Shown here piece by piece: positions 26,061 through 38,526 of a stretch of DNA of 64,000 nucleotides. The notes beneath the pieces are model-generated. The model saw only the letters and a list, made by a program, of their open reading frames with translations, did not search any database and had not been told where the DNA came from. The stretch is from Callaeas wilsoni (Eukaryota; Chordata; Aves; Passeriformes; Callaeidae). The translations under genes and the position numbers were made by a program. How positions within the stretch are numbered: position 1 is the stretch's first letter; every line of letters starts with the position of its first letter. Where the stretch lies: assembly GCA_013398955.1 (NCBI GenBank), contig VWPU01003217.1, positions 1,772 to 65,771 of the forward strand. The letters are read 5' to 3'.

Positions 26061-26234
26061 GCAAGTTTGTTAGATATTTTGGCATTATGTAAAGTGCTTT
26101 GGGAAAGTGTCAGTGTAATTGAACTGAAAGCTGATCAACACTCAGTCAAAACTCAGGTCTGCACTGCTTATATCGCGCATTCCCTGGGAACTCCTTTTTT
26201 GTCTTTGCTTTCGTTTTAATTTTTATTCCTGCAG

Positions 26235-26428
26235 GCCAGCTGGTGATGAGGAGCAGGCTGGAAGAGTGTGTGTAGCAGAACTGATGAGCTGAGGCTCAAC
26301 AGGAAATTTTCCATTGCTTCAGAAGTTAAAGGCAGGTCTCAAGAATGGGGGGATCTGACTACAAAATGCAAAGAGCATGTAAACTCTTACTAACCACTTC
26401 AAATATTCTGCCTAGTGTTCCCCTCTAG
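26235..26428 (+). other. Exon-like segment with strong splice signals, noncoding
   Basis: A long pyrimidine-rich tract with CTGCAG ends at 26234, and TCTAG followed by GTAAGTAAT marks 26424-26437. The 194-base segment between them contains stops in all three frames (the longest frame closes after 18 codons). If it is an exon, it belongs to a noncoding RNA or to the untranslated end of a gene. The pair of signals is better than most in the window, but by-chance pairs are expected in 64 kb. Confidence 0.25.
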
Positions 26429-29069
26429 GTAAGTAATTGCAGTTTATTAGAGAGGACCGATTTACTTCTTTGTATCAGGAGAGAATGGGATCAACATAGT
26501 AAAGTATAATTTATTGAAGGTTAAACTACCTATCAATTATTTATGTATTTGCTTTTCTTTCTCCACCGTCCTTCTGTGACATGGAGCAGTATGAGCCTTA
26601 TTTCCATGTCAGCACAACTGAGAGAGAAAGAGAGATGCATGCTTAGGGACATGTAAGAGGTTTATGAATAGCAGTTCCAGACTTTTAAACTCAATTCAGT
26701 ATTTTAATCATTAAACTGTCTCCTCTCTTCCCCACTGATATATTTCTGAAATGTATTTTATCAGTCTATGATCACTTGCTGATTTAACAATAGAGAGCAT
26801 ATCAGGTGAAAACCACAGGTATTTAATTTCACATCAGTAAGTGGCATTACAGGAAAGAATTTGCTTCTGAAAGACAAATCTTGCTTATATCTACTAGTAA
26901 TTTAGCAGATGGCTGACATCACTTTTGCTTGCTTTTTCAAATAATTATATAGGTAGGTAATCACTGTATAAATCAAAGAATGAACTAAACTGAAAGAAGA
27001 TCTAAGAGATCCACATGTACTTACTGCAATGAATCATCATTATGTGCTCTTTATAAAACCCCATCTGCTGTTAGGTTGCTACTGCCAGCAAATTTTATTA
27101 CAAATGCTACTTTTATAAAACACCTAATCCACTACCTTCAGTATCAGTTCAAAGAATTATGGTATAGAAGTGTATATTATGCATGTTATGCAACTCAGGA
27201 TATATTTATCAGGGCAGTAATACTACATTTGAATTCATCTTAACACAGAGCAGGCAGAACAATAATGTAAGTATCTATCTCCTGGTTCACAGGACTGAAC
27301 TGAGAATAAAAGTGATACATTGCAGGCCTGTCATTTATAGGTAAATAAAATAATCCCTGTAAAAATTCAAACTCTAAAAAAAACCACCCAAAAACCTTAA
27401 ATCATCCAGGAAATATCTACTCGGTTATATCTTTGTGAGTAAAGGGTGTATAATAAAGCCTTATGATCTTAAACAGAGAGACCTTAATGGGAAAATATCT
27501 TTAAATACTACTGAATACTTTTGTAACACAGATCACCTTTCTAGTAAAAACCACTCAGTTAAATAGTTTCTGTGAGGTCCATCCCATTTAGTTTGAATTT
27601 TTTGTTTGATATGAAAAAACATCTTATACACAGCTAAAGCCCAAGTAATCATGAGGTATTTTATTATCTCACTGAATTCCTCTGGCCAGAACAGGAGGAT
27701 TTAAGTATAAACAGTATTTTTATTTTTAACCAAATTTCAGAATTGTAGTGTCTATTGGGAATTTTTATGTCGCATTCACTGTTAAGACACTACTGCTGAC
27801 AATTAGCCTTTTTAGAGTCTTGCTAAATACCTATCCTTTATCTTCTTATCCATTCCTAAAGTTTTTCTCTTGGAAAAATTCCATTTCCAGTCCAGTTACC
27901 TAAACTTTACAGTGTAGCTGCATGCGTTCTGTTAGGACATAGCTCTCTTTTTGGATGACTAAATCAATTTTATGGTTTATTTTATAGGTTACTCAATAGT
28001 GCTTTTGAGGCTGTATGATCATCAGCATGAGTAGGACAGATACTTGTGTTAGGATCCATCAACTGCACCATGTGTTATGCTGTAGGAAACTGAAAGAACG
28101 CTTAAATCTGTGTATGTTTAATAGAAGTTTCAGATAGTAGAACAGTAATGACTGCACAGCATTTTCAGCCCTCTATGTTGGTTTGAATTTTGGAGTAATG
28201 TGTGCTCAGCTTCTGCCGTTATCGTACATTTATGGTAGACCTGTTAGTGTAGGGCTTGCAAATAAAAACAGTGTCGATAATGTGTGGTGGAGAAATGACA
28301 GTGTCCCCTTGGTCCCCAAAGTTTAGAGCTACCGGAAAATGGCTGATCCTCACTTGCCTGTGTTGACAATATTCCATTAAAAAACTTCTTCAACAGGAAC
28401 TGGATGGCGTTAACATACAACCGTACTAAACTCTGTATCATTACAAACCAACAGTCCTGGGAGGAATACTATTCCACTTTCCTGAAATGTAGTGAATGTC
28501 TTTCCTCCTAGGTGATACACTTATCTTGTCACTAATGTGCTAAGCATCATGCTTATATTAAACATTAAGCTTATACTATTTCTGCCCTCTCTATTAAAAT
28601 CTAGAGCTTTGTAGGCACTAGGGAGTTTTCTATCTATATGATTTTCCATATCTTTTGGATAAATTAGAGATCCAAATGCAAAATTTATAGCTCATAAACA
28701 TTAGATGGATTTGTGAGTGACAATCCCTGGAGGGCTTTAGGTCCATAACCTAATGAGACATAAATATAGTGGAGTAAGGAAGGGTATTTTTATCTGTGAT
28801 ATACAAACTAGTTCCAAACTTGTTCAGGTCATTACTGGAAAACTATATCCATTTTTCTAACATCAGCATTACAAAATTTTGCAAGATAGTTAACATCTTT
28901 AAGAACTATTTATGAATTGGAATCGTAAGGGGAAAGTAATTTGACATCCTCTTTTAAAACTTTGTAATTGTAAGATGAGTAAAATGGGCATAGCTTTCCA
29001 CTAATTGTCATATAAAGACTTGCAGAGGAAAGGGAATCATACCTTCATGTGTAAGATGAGGCGTTAGCA
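26429..29069. other. Unique AT-rich DNA, no gene seen
   Basis: I see no repeat family, RNA gene or convincing exon in this stretch. Confidence 0.5.
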
Positions 29070-29120
29070 TTTTGTGACACATGGCATCCCTGGTAGTGAA
29101 GGGAGAGGCATGTCACAAAA
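29070..29120. repeat. 51-bp imperfect hairpin
   Basis: TTTTGTGAC at 29070-29078 pairs perfectly with GTCACAAAA at 29112-29120. Inside it, after a 2-base bulge, ATG (29081-29083) pairs with CAT (29109-29111), and further in TCCCT (29087-29091) pairs with AGGGA (29100-29104) around an 8-base loop. That makes 17 pairs in one nested stem. It may be a small structured RNA, a tiny transposon remnant or coincidence; no flanking target-site duplication is evident. Confidence 0.5.
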
Positions 29121-29740
29121 GCAATAATGATTTTGCTCTATGTCATGCCACAAGGTAGCAGTGTTGTGGTACAATCTTGATAATTTTCTGATGCAAGTCA
29201 CTGAGCATGGGATCAGTTCTGTTTCTATCAAAATCAACAGAAGTTTTGCTGTTGACTTCTGAGGACTCTTTCCAATATAACCAGTGAAACCTCACTTAAA
29301 TGCTTTGTTTGAAATGTGTCAATTAATATCACAATCCCTCAATTTCATTGAGTCATTATTGGACAAATACTGAAACAGTTGAAAGAACAGAAAAAAACTT
29401 CTAATCAATGCAAAAAAGTATAATTATGTTTTGTTTTGCTTTGTTCCTGCTTTTTCCTAGTATCTGTGGAAATGAAAATTACTACCGAAAAGGGTGGAAA
29501 TGTGAAAAGAAGTGACTAACAGAGTAATTAAATTTGCTTTTTATTCCATCAGTAGGAATTAGAGAATACTGTTCAGGCAATTAATTTTCAATATATGCTT
29601 TTTTGTTAGCTACTTTTTCTATTTTTGAAGGCATGTGTAATCAGATATGAAGGCTTTTTTATTCTGAGGATCAAATATTGTGGAAGATCAATGGTTGTCT
29701 GGTGAAAATGAACATTAGTTCTATTTTATTTTTTTTAATG

Positions 29741-30192
29741 GTTTGAGTTGAAAAGTGGCCTTGATGATCATCTTGTTCCAACCCCCTGGCATGAATAGGG
29801 ACACCTTCCACTAGACTAGGTTGCTCAGAGCTCCATCCAGCCTGGCCTTGAACACCTCCAGGGATGTGGCATCCACAACTTTCCTGGGCAACCTGTCCAG
29901 TGCCTCACCACAATGGCAAGAAATAAGTTTTTCCTAATATCTAATCTAAATCTACTCTCTTTCAGCTTGAACCCATTCCCCCTCGTCCTGTCACCACCTG
30001 CTCTTGTAAATAATCTTGTCCCATCTTTCTTGTAAGATCCCTTCAAGTCCTGGAAGGCCACAATAAGGTCATCTCAAAGCCTTCTCTTTTCCAGGCTGAA
30101 CAATCCCAATTCTTTTAGCCTTTCCTCATAGGTGAGGTGCTTCATCCCTCTGATTAACTCAGTGGCCCTCCTCTGGAGTGGTTCTAACACAA
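29741..30192 (-). mobile_element. CR1 LINE fragment (3' region)
   Basis: Read on the minus strand this is the 3' part of an avian CR1. On the plus strand the typical antisense text is clear: TTGTTCCAACCCCCTGGCAT, then CCAGCCTGGCCTTGAACACC, CAGGGATGTGGCATCCACAA, CTGGGCAACCTGTCCAGTGC and TTTTCCAGGCTGAACAATCC. The element's 3' end faces low coordinates and it is 5'-truncated near 30.19 kb. It lacks the tail octamers, so the 3' end is also trimmed. It shows the usual scattered substitutions of an old copy and codes for nothing. Confidence 0.93.
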
Positions 30193-31392
30193 TTTCAGCT
30201 ATTATGTTAACACAAGTAGTTGTTTTTAACGAAGCAGCAAAGTATTTTTCTTTCCAGATGGAGTCTTTTTTCCTGGGCTTCTGGATGTTGATGGCAATTA
30301 ATTTTCACTGGAGGTAAAGAGACCCACTGTTTCAGATTCTTTCATGCTCATGAATAGAATAATGTGAAGAGAAATGTTCAGGATTATTAGTTGACACAAG
30401 GACATGTGGATGAAAAAAATATGTTACAGGTTTATGACAGAAATAAGGAGTATTATAGCGAAAATGCTAAGGCCTGCCAATTGCCATCATTCTATCAATA
30501 TAAAGACGACAAAGCTTTATGGTGTGGTCTACAGATTTTTATTGGCGTGAAATTAATAGTGTAAATTACACAAAAGTGGCAAAGTCATGAAGGATTAGAG
30601 ACAATTGGGACAGATGGTCCAAGCTGTCTTCTGCATGGAAATTCTCCACACATATGGGATACTAAAGGTGAATAAAGAAGCATTTATTGATTACTTTCAA
30701 GGTTGCTTGTTAGCATGTCCTTACAAGAGTATGTTTTCCATTGCTTGTTTTCCTGCAGTATCTGACAAATTTGGTCTGAAACATTCAGATGGTGATGATA
30801 AAAGTCTATAAGGTGAAATTATGTGGAAAATCATCCATACAGATCATCCTCATTTGCCAAAATGACATATCTTTTGCTTCCAGGGACCATAGGGAAATGT
30901 TGGGTTGACTAGATATCAAGTAGCAATGAAATTGAGAACTGTTTTGTCATGTCACTTTACAACATCCATTATCTACACATTTTGAATCACATATGGTGTC
31001 TTTCACCACCCTCATGAAAACAAGGTCTTGCCTGAATCTCAGTGCATCAAAGGAGAGTCATAGTACCCTGACATGCTAAATTCAATTAGGATTATCTCTG
31101 TACCAAACATATGCAAGAAATAAGCAACAAAAGGACAAAAAGGTAAACTATACTCCCTCTGCTTGCTACTGGGAGACCATTTTGGCACCAGGGTTGGGAC
31201 TAAAATGAGGTGGAAAACGGAAAATTCCAGACGTGTTTATAAGACTTTGTATGCTAGGTGAAAGGAGAGCAGTGAGGAGTGAAAGCTAAGGGTATAGATA
31301 AATAAAAGAGAAAAACAACTTGGGCAAAAATACATGGGCAGAACAGAAAGAGACGGTGCAGACAACACTTGGAACAGAACGGTAAGGGGAGG
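30193..31392. other. Unique DNA between CR1 and LTR, no gene seen
   Basis: A frame at 30605-30811 ends just after a good acceptor (TTTTCCTGCAG at about 30759) and a weak donor (AAGGTGAAA), but the segment is short and unrecognised. Nothing else can be named. Confidence 0.45.
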
Positions 31393-32154
31393 TGTAGCGG
31401 GTTGACCCTGGCTGGACACCAGGTGCCCACCAAAGATGCTCTATAACTCCTCTCCTCAGCTGGACAGGCAAGAGAAAACATAAAAAAAGGGCTCATGGGT
31501 CAAGATAAGGACAGGGAGCCATCACTTACAGATTATCATCACATGTAAAAGCTTGACTCAAGGAAATTATTTTAATTTATCACCAAGCATATCAGAGTAG
31601 GATAAAGATAAATAAACCAAATTTTGAAATACCTTTCCCCAACCCCTCCCTTCCTCTCAGGAACCATTTCACTCCTGATTTTCTCTGCTTCCTCTTCCCC
31701 ACTGGCCTGGAACTGGCTGCACCACAGGGTTTCCATGAGGTCACAGCCTCTTTCAGTCATCCACCTGCTCTGGCATGGGGTCTTCCCTGCCCTGTAGGGG
31801 CACACCTGTCTCCCCATGATATTCACCACAGGCTGCAGAGGAATCTCAGCTCTGGCACCTGGAGAACCTCCTCCTCCTGTTTCTGCACTGACCTTGGTGT
31901 CTGCAGAGCTGGTTCTCGCACATATTCTCACTCCTCTCTCTGGCTGCTGTTCTGCTGCAATTTTCTTTTTCCCTCTTCTTAACAGAGAGGCATTGCCACC
32001 GATGCTGGTGGGCCCAGCCTTGGCCAGTGACAGGTCTGTCTTGGAGCTGTCTGGCATTGGCTACAATGGACATGGGAAGCTTCTAGAGGCTTCTTGCTGA
32101 ACCCACTCCTGAAGTCTCCCTGCTGCAAAAACTCTGGCATGAAAACCCAATACA
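31393..32154 (-). mobile_element. Solo LTR-like element of an avian endogenous retrovirus
   Basis: The element has TG...CA ends: plus-strand TGTAGCGGGTTGACCCTGGC at the left and AACCCAATACA at the right. I recognise it as a repeat found in bird genomes, with landmarks CTCAGCTGGACAG, GGGTCAAGATAAGGACAGGG and TTGGTGTCTGCAGAGCTGG. The minus strand is probably sense: there it begins TGTATTGG, then has GCCAATG (CCAAT-like), a weak TATA-like TGTTAAGAAG, and an ATTAAA further on. Five bases on each side (GGAGG at 31388-31392, GGAGT at 32155-32159) agree at four positions and may be a decayed target-site duplication. No internal retroviral genes adjoin, so it is a solo LTR left by recombination. The family name and ERV class are not certain. 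Confidence 0.8.
31572..32057 (-). other. 161-codon open frame inside the LTR
   Basis: This is the longest ATG-to-stop frame in the window and lies entirely within the LTR-like element, in its presumed sense direction. The product would be basic near the N-terminal third (RRGKKKIAAEQQPERG), then glycine- and serine-rich, with no recognisable retroviral domain and no signal peptide; the last 15 or so residues are hydrophobic. A frame this long is at the edge of what chance gives. It may simply reflect the low stop content of the more GC-rich LTR. I do not claim it is translated. Confidence 0.3.
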
Positions 32155-34812
32155 GGAGTTTGTAATTCACCTAGGCATTAAAAGAAATTGGAAATTATCA
32201 GGAAGGGAAGAGGCAAGGTGATAAAAAAAGTCTGCCTTTTGCAGTTACTTAAACAGTTATCCTGTAGGGAAAAATTACCCATGAATCTGGTTACACATAG
32301 ACTGTGTCATGGTCCTGTGTTCCCACTGGGGTCCAGGTCCCCTAATCATTGTGACAGATCAGAACAGCCAGTGTGTGAACATAAAACCGTATCACAGGGC
32401 ATATGTGGAATGGGAACAAACATAGGATCAACCATAAAGATATACTTGGCACTGCATAACTATTTTTTGTTTATTGAAACTTGGCTCTGAAAATTTTCTG
32501 GTTTTTTGTCACAGTTGGTTTTTTTCTGGATGTAATAACATCTGTGTTTGTTTAAAGGTAATTGGATACTCTATGTTCATTCCTGCAAGATTTCAGTAAA
32601 GAGAAGAACTTACAGAGCCACCCTAATAACTTGCCTGTGCACACCAATTCAGGGACAGACAGATGGCTAAAAGAAAAAAATCCAGACTTTTATCAGAAAA
32701 ACTCCTGATTTTAATTTTATTGTAATTATCTTAATCTACTTTGAATAGCAGTGATCTCAGTTTGTTATGTATTTTTTTACTCAAGTAAGCTCAAGTAAAA
32801 AACACGGATCAGTTTTTTTCTTTTTTTCTAGACAGAAATATGCTGATTTTTTAAAGTCGAAGAGGGAAATAAAAACATACAACTTTTATTAAATACTAAA
32901 GTATGGTTAGCTTATATTTTTTTTCTTAGTCAGTCACAGTCGCCTTTTCTCTAGCATATGATTTATAAAAGGATTCTATCTCATTTTTATTTTAATAATT
33001 TTTTTATGTGTGTATATATACAAAGAAATGTATTACAACTAAACATACAAACACAGCGACAATTTTTAAACAGTGAATTATAACTCTGAATTTCGCACCA
33101 GTGTAGCCCAATGCATTTAACTCAGTTATGGTAGACACTTCTTCAGAAAGAGCATGTGGAGAATGTTGCTTGGTAGGAATTGGACAATTTCTTTAATAAA
33201 ATTATATCTAAAAATAATCATACTGTGGCTCTGTGTTTTTTAATAGATATATAGAGCATTTATTGAAGGCTCTATATTAAATCATGCTTGAAAAGTTGTG
33301 AACTGCGTGTTGCTGCTTTTGTTGCTCCTCAGTTTTGTACAATTTCAATTATGAATTCACCCTAGAATCTCTATATCTCTGTAAACACTTCCTATTTATG
33401 CCTGGACAACTCTATTTTCTTCAATGGGCTTCCATAAATAAAATGGATGATCAGTTGTAGCCAATCAGTAGAGCAGAACTGATCACAGTGGGACTGCAAA
33501 AGGTTGGTTAGCTAAAACTGATTACCTGTTAGTTAGGAGTGTAGATCTTGTTGTTTGATACATATTATTTTACTGTTTCTGTCACATTGAATATGCAGAT
33601 CTCATTGCTAGTTGGGTAGGGGGTCTCCAAGACAATTGATGTGGCTGAAGAAAATAGTACTGACTTGATAGATGCAAATCATTCTTCAAAGTACTGCAAA
33701 TGAGGTCCCTTGATAGACTAACATGCAAAGATTTGTTAAAAGCTTTGGATTTGTATGAAACCCAAAACAGAATTCCTGACACTTTCAGGCGACTCCCCTG
33801 AAATTTGGTTTGGTTTACTTAACAACATATTTGAAGGATGGCAGGATCCTGACACAAAAGATTTGTGTATTTGTATGTCTGTGTGTGAAGTTGTTAACAG
33901 AAACCCGTTCTCCTCTGTTTACTGAGTTGTTATCACTCTGAAAGGCAGAAGCATAATCAGAAAAATATTCTACAGACCATAAAAAGATTTTGCTGGTAGA
34001 AGTGTAAAGGACAGGCAGCTGTTTTTCACAGGGAACCCCTAGGATATTGCATGGTATGGAGCAGGAAAGGATGAGAGGTATTTGCCTGGGAATCTGATAA
34101 GTTCTTTTCAATTTCTAGTCTCTCTTTATTTAATCTTCTGGGGAAGTCAGTTCTTTGGAAAATGGGAAACCTGTCTGTGACAGACCTTTTCATTCTGCCC
34201 CTGTAAGAAAAGTCAACTTTTGTTTCCCAATTTCAACTGTATTCATGTCTGGTAAGAGTCTAAATTCTCTGCTTACCAGAGACAATGTATTTCTGTCAGC
34301 AGAGAGAAAGGGAGACCCTCACTCTGGATGATCTTTGAACTCTGGGCTCACCTTTTTCTTGTCTTCTTTCCTACTCCTCTATTACTTAACTATTCAACAC
34401 AAAGTAGCAATTCACTTTTACTGAGAAGCTGATTTAATCCCCTCTTTCATTCAGCCTGCCAATCTTTCCTCAAACTCACTAGCTGGTAGCCTTATGGCCT
34501 TAATTTGAGATTGATTGTATGTAATCTCCTCAAACCTCAAGCCTAGCCTTTTGCACTGAAGCAAGCCAGTGCTCAGCAAAGCTCAATGCACCTTCCTCCT
34601 CGGAGCCATTCCTCTTCCTTTTAGAACCCTGGTGACACCAGTTAAAGAAAACCCCAGACATGTTGCTGGTCTGGATATGCAGGATCATAGGCTGCAGGGA
34701 GAGAAAAGCAGCAGGAACAATATACTACCATGCAAAGACAAAAGAACATATCCAAGATTTGTAGAGTTCCCATGGGATATAAAGAGCATAGGGAGAGAGA
34801 GAAACCCTGGTA
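32155..34812. other. Unique AT-rich DNA, no gene seen
   Basis: No recognisable repeat, RNA gene or exon. The first 250 bases after the LTR are slightly richer in G and C but match nothing I know. Confidence 0.5.
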
Positions 34813-34857
34813 TTTTTTTTTTTTTTTTTTTTTTTGGTAAAGAAACTTCAGTTTCTT
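34813..34857. repeat. T23 run next to an 8-bp inverted repeat
   Basis: A run of 23 T at 34813-34835 is followed by AAGAAACT and its exact complement AGTTTCTT (34840-34847 and 34850-34857, 2-base loop). If the T run were the poly(A) of a minus-strand gene copy, a message with AATAAA should follow at higher coordinates; none is seen. Confidence 0.8.
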
Positions 34858-36965
34858 AAAATCTCTTTTTCCCACTGTGAACAGAAATATCTAGTTTGTG
34901 CTGCATGAAGCATATGCCGTGCAAGACCAGAAATCTTTTAGCAGGAACAAGCTGGGTAAGAAGCTTTGATGCATGATGTAACTAGCAGTTGTACTAAGTA
35001 TGCTTAATTGACAAAACCTCAACTTAAATAATAAAAGTCTAACTATCTAAAATATGACCTTGCAATTTCAATAATATTGCCTTTCATCTTAGTCACCAAA
35101 AATACATAAAATACTTTTACATCCTGCATTTTAGAAATGTGATTAGTTTTTATGAACACAGTTTTATATCTCCAACTCGCTGGGTTTTTAAATTGTAAGT
35201 TTTGCATTATTAATTTTACCACTTGTCAAACACTTAAGTAACTTTTTTCAAAAGTAGGTTTTTGTCCTGGTATCTCGCTGGAATAACACAAATACAAAGA
35301 AAAGTTTGAAGACAGTAGAAAAAAAAATAAAGGAATTATCATTATAACAGTTAATGCTTTGATATACATTTGAATATTTTAATTTCAACTTGTGACTTGG
35401 GAGACATCACTTGATATTTTTTCATTGGATGGTATTGGCAAGAAAATTCATGAGACCCTGAAGTAATTCTAAAGGTAAAAATTTACTTTCTGCAGTTCTC
35501 TCTAAAATCTCAGCAGACATTCTGTGCAATTTTGTGAAGTGTATCAGAACTATAAGGATAAAAATGAAATTCTGTATTCCTCTAGAAATGTGTAAACTCA
35601 CATATGAAATATCTAAAAGTCCTTTTCCATTATTGTCTAATCCTGGAGATGCTGTAAGTCCATTATTGTGTATTTTTTTCATGATAAAATTGCCCAACCA
35701 GTGAAATTCTGTCCCTCTGTGTGCCTGTGACTACATAAACCTGAAACACTATCAGACTTTATTAAAATACATTTTACTAGGAATATAATAAGTAGAAGTA
35801 GAGCTTTGGGCTTCCTGCCTGAAAACTCCATCAGATATTTTAAAGAACAGACTAACTTCAAGAGACAGAAGAAATGCCTTCCTGTTTTAGCCAAAGGTAG
35901 TTAGGTAATTAATTTGTAGTCTCTCATACCTGCCTGAAGGGTTCTGAATTTACCAAACCTATCTTACACGCCAATTCTAACTCCTGTAATAATGAAGTTA
36001 GGAGATTCTCTTAGCTTTGCTCACTGAAACCATTTTACTTTACAGAGAATCATTTAAGATTTACTGAGGTATGGAACAGGAGAAAAATGGTGAACTTGCT
36101 TGCTAACCAGTGGGAAGGACAGTTGCATAGAAAGGGAACTTAAGTTTTATTCTTTCTTTAGTTAAGGTTTGCAGATTTTGGGTTAAGCATTAGCTCAAGT
36201 CTGGGAGAGGAATCCACAACTTTGTCATGAAGATGTTGCCCCAAAAACCTCTGACTATGCAATATTGTGGATTTTTCTTGCACCCAGCTGCCAGGGAGCA
36301 GCAAAGGCAGGCTGCTGCGAAGGGAAGGGTTGCACAATCAGCCTTGTTAGGCAGCATCCCCCTCTGCCCCTGCCCAGCCTAAACCATAACCAGCACTGAG
36401 GGCAGTGGTGACCTCATCCAGGTTACTCTGGACTTTGGGGGACAGATGGCAACACAGTAGCTAAGAGCTGTCAGCAACAGTGACTCAGGTGCCTTGCTGG
36501 TATTCAAATATGACTCTAAGTCAATCATTTTACTCCATAAACAACAGACAGCCCAGGGCTCGCTGAGCTCTCCTGCATGGTAGCAGGCTGCACACCAGGC
36601 TCTCCCCTAGAGCAGGGATGCCTCCCAAGGTTGCTCGTAGAGCTTGAGAGATTTCTTGCCACAGCAAATTCCTGGTGATTGATAGCATGCTAAACTTTAA
36701 AATCTTAGTAAGTGATATAAAGGATTGGCTGTGCACATATAATCTTTTAGACATAAACCATTGAACAAGTAATGGCAACGTACCTGAAATTTGGCAGAAA
36801 AAATCTGTACTGAGATCCTGATTGGTACAGATTCATAAACAGACCTTTTCTCCTATACTTTATAATATCAATGCATTCCAAACCTATTAGCTGAGAAAGC
36901 CACAAGCGTAAGCACTAAGTAACAATAAAGTTTGAACAGTGCCATAAGGAACTACCTAACAGATG
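34858..36965. other. Unique DNA with a GC-richer patch
   Basis: No gene is seen. Bases 36280-36480 are clearly richer in G and C (many CTGCC, CAGC words) than the surroundings. This may be an old, unrecognised repeat fragment; it lacks CR1 or LTR landmarks and is too poor in CpG for an island. Confidence 0.45.
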
Positions 36966-37573
36966 ATCACAGAATCACAGAATATACTGAGTTAGAAGGG
37001 ACACGCAAAGATCATCAAGTCCAACTCCTGATCCTGCACAGCACCATCTGCAAGAGTCACACTTTGTGCCTGAGGATACTGTGCAAACACTTCTTGAACT
37101 CTGTCAGGCTTGATGCTGTGACCACTTCCCTGGGGAGCCTGTTCCAGTGCCCAACCATCCTCTGGATGAAGAACCATTTTCTAATGTCCAGCCTAAACCT
37201 CTACTGATGCAGCTTCAGGCCATTCTCTCAGGTCTATTCACTGGTCACCACACAGAAGATATCAGTGCCTGCCCTTCCTCTTCCCCTCACAAGGAAGTTG
37301 TAGGCTGCAGTGAAGTCTCCCTTCAGTCTCTTCTGCAGGCTGAACAGACCAAGTGACCTCAGCCACTCATTATATGGTTTTCCCTCAATGTCCTTCACCA
37401 TCTTTGTTGCCCTCCTTTAGACATGCTCTAATAGTTTAATGTCTTTCTTGTATTGCAGTGACCAAAACTGCACACAATATTCAAGATAAGGATGCACCAG
37501 TGCAGAGCAGAGAGGGACAATCCTCTCCCTCCCTTGACCAGCTGGCTATGCTGTGCCTGATGACATGCTGGCA
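36966..37573 (-). mobile_element. CR1 LINE fragment, 3' end preserved
   Basis: The plus strand begins with ATCACAGAATCACAGAATAT, the reverse complement of the CR1 tail octamer, followed by antisense CR1 text: GATCATCAAGTCCAACTCC, CTGGGGAGCCTGTTCCAGTG, CTGCAGGCTGAACAGACC and ATATTCAAGATAAGGATGCA. So the element reads on the minus strand with its 3' end at 36966 and is 5'-truncated near 37.57 kb. About 608 bases remain. Its text differs in detail from the copy at 29.7 kb, so the two belong to different CR1 subfamilies or differ in age. Short open frames on both strands in it are by-products. Confidence 0.94.
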
Positions 37574-38526
37574 AAAGGAAGTTTTTAGGAATAGGTGGAT
37601 GGAGAAAAATTAGATTACTTTTACTATTTTTTCAAAAATTAGCATGACTAACATGATTAACATGTACATTAATCCCACTTTAAATGCACTAAAATTGCTA
37701 TTAATACCTATTATTATCGTAAATATATTTAAAAACTCACATTATACACCTGTGTTTATGAGTAGACTTACCATCTATGGGCTTTAATATCGTGCTTATA
37801 CTTTTTAATTATTACTGCCAGTGTAACACTGGCATTAGGCAATGAAATAGTAATAGACCTCTGGCAATGGATCTTAAACCCTTAATTAGCTGTAGTGCAG
37901 GAAAAAAAGAAGAGTCATAAAGTTTTCAGAGATCAAGTACTAAAACAAGTTAGTGTTAGTTAAAGTAGTCCTTGTTTGTGTTTGGAATACAGGACCAAAC
38001 ACTTAAGAATGATCCATGGAATCTGGTATTTTATCTGTGATGCAATCTAGCATCATATTTTAAAGAAAGCAAAAGAATCCCCAAGTGAACAATTATGAAG
38101 TAATTTGCCTTTTGGGAAGTTTTATTCTTCTGTCAGTTGAACTTCACTTGTTCCATAAAATACGAAGCTTATGTCTCCTCAGAAAAAGTAATTAATCTTA
38201 CCTAATACAACTGTGGCTGTTATCAGTATCTATATAAGTGTCTAATCCTTTAAAAGTCTAAGCCTTTGACCTCACTGTATCTAATTAAAGAAATTCTACA
38301 GATTGCATGAGAAGTGAAAGCCATAGGTCAAACAAGGCCAGCTGAAAGGAGTAGAGTAAATGAGGAGTATATAGATGCATAATATTGCAAGTCCATATAT
38401 ACACCATGTAAAATTCTTCATTCTTATAGCTTAAACTTTGTTGTTGTCTTTTCTATTATATCTTAACTTAATAATATTTCTTTTTTCCTGCTCTCCTTGT
38501 TCTCTTTCTTCTTTCCATTCTACCAG
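37574..38526. other. Unique AT-rich DNA, no gene seen
   Basis: No repeat or gene is recognised between the CR1 copy and the exon-like frame that follows. Confidence 0.5.

Noticed and set aside
34813..34835. T23 as the poly(A) tail of a minus-strand gene copy
   Set aside because: No AATAAA or message-like sequence lies at the higher-coordinate side.
34569..34859. Plus-strand 96-codon frame ending in polyphenylalanine
   Set aside because: The end is the T23 run, and no domain or splice signals support the rest.
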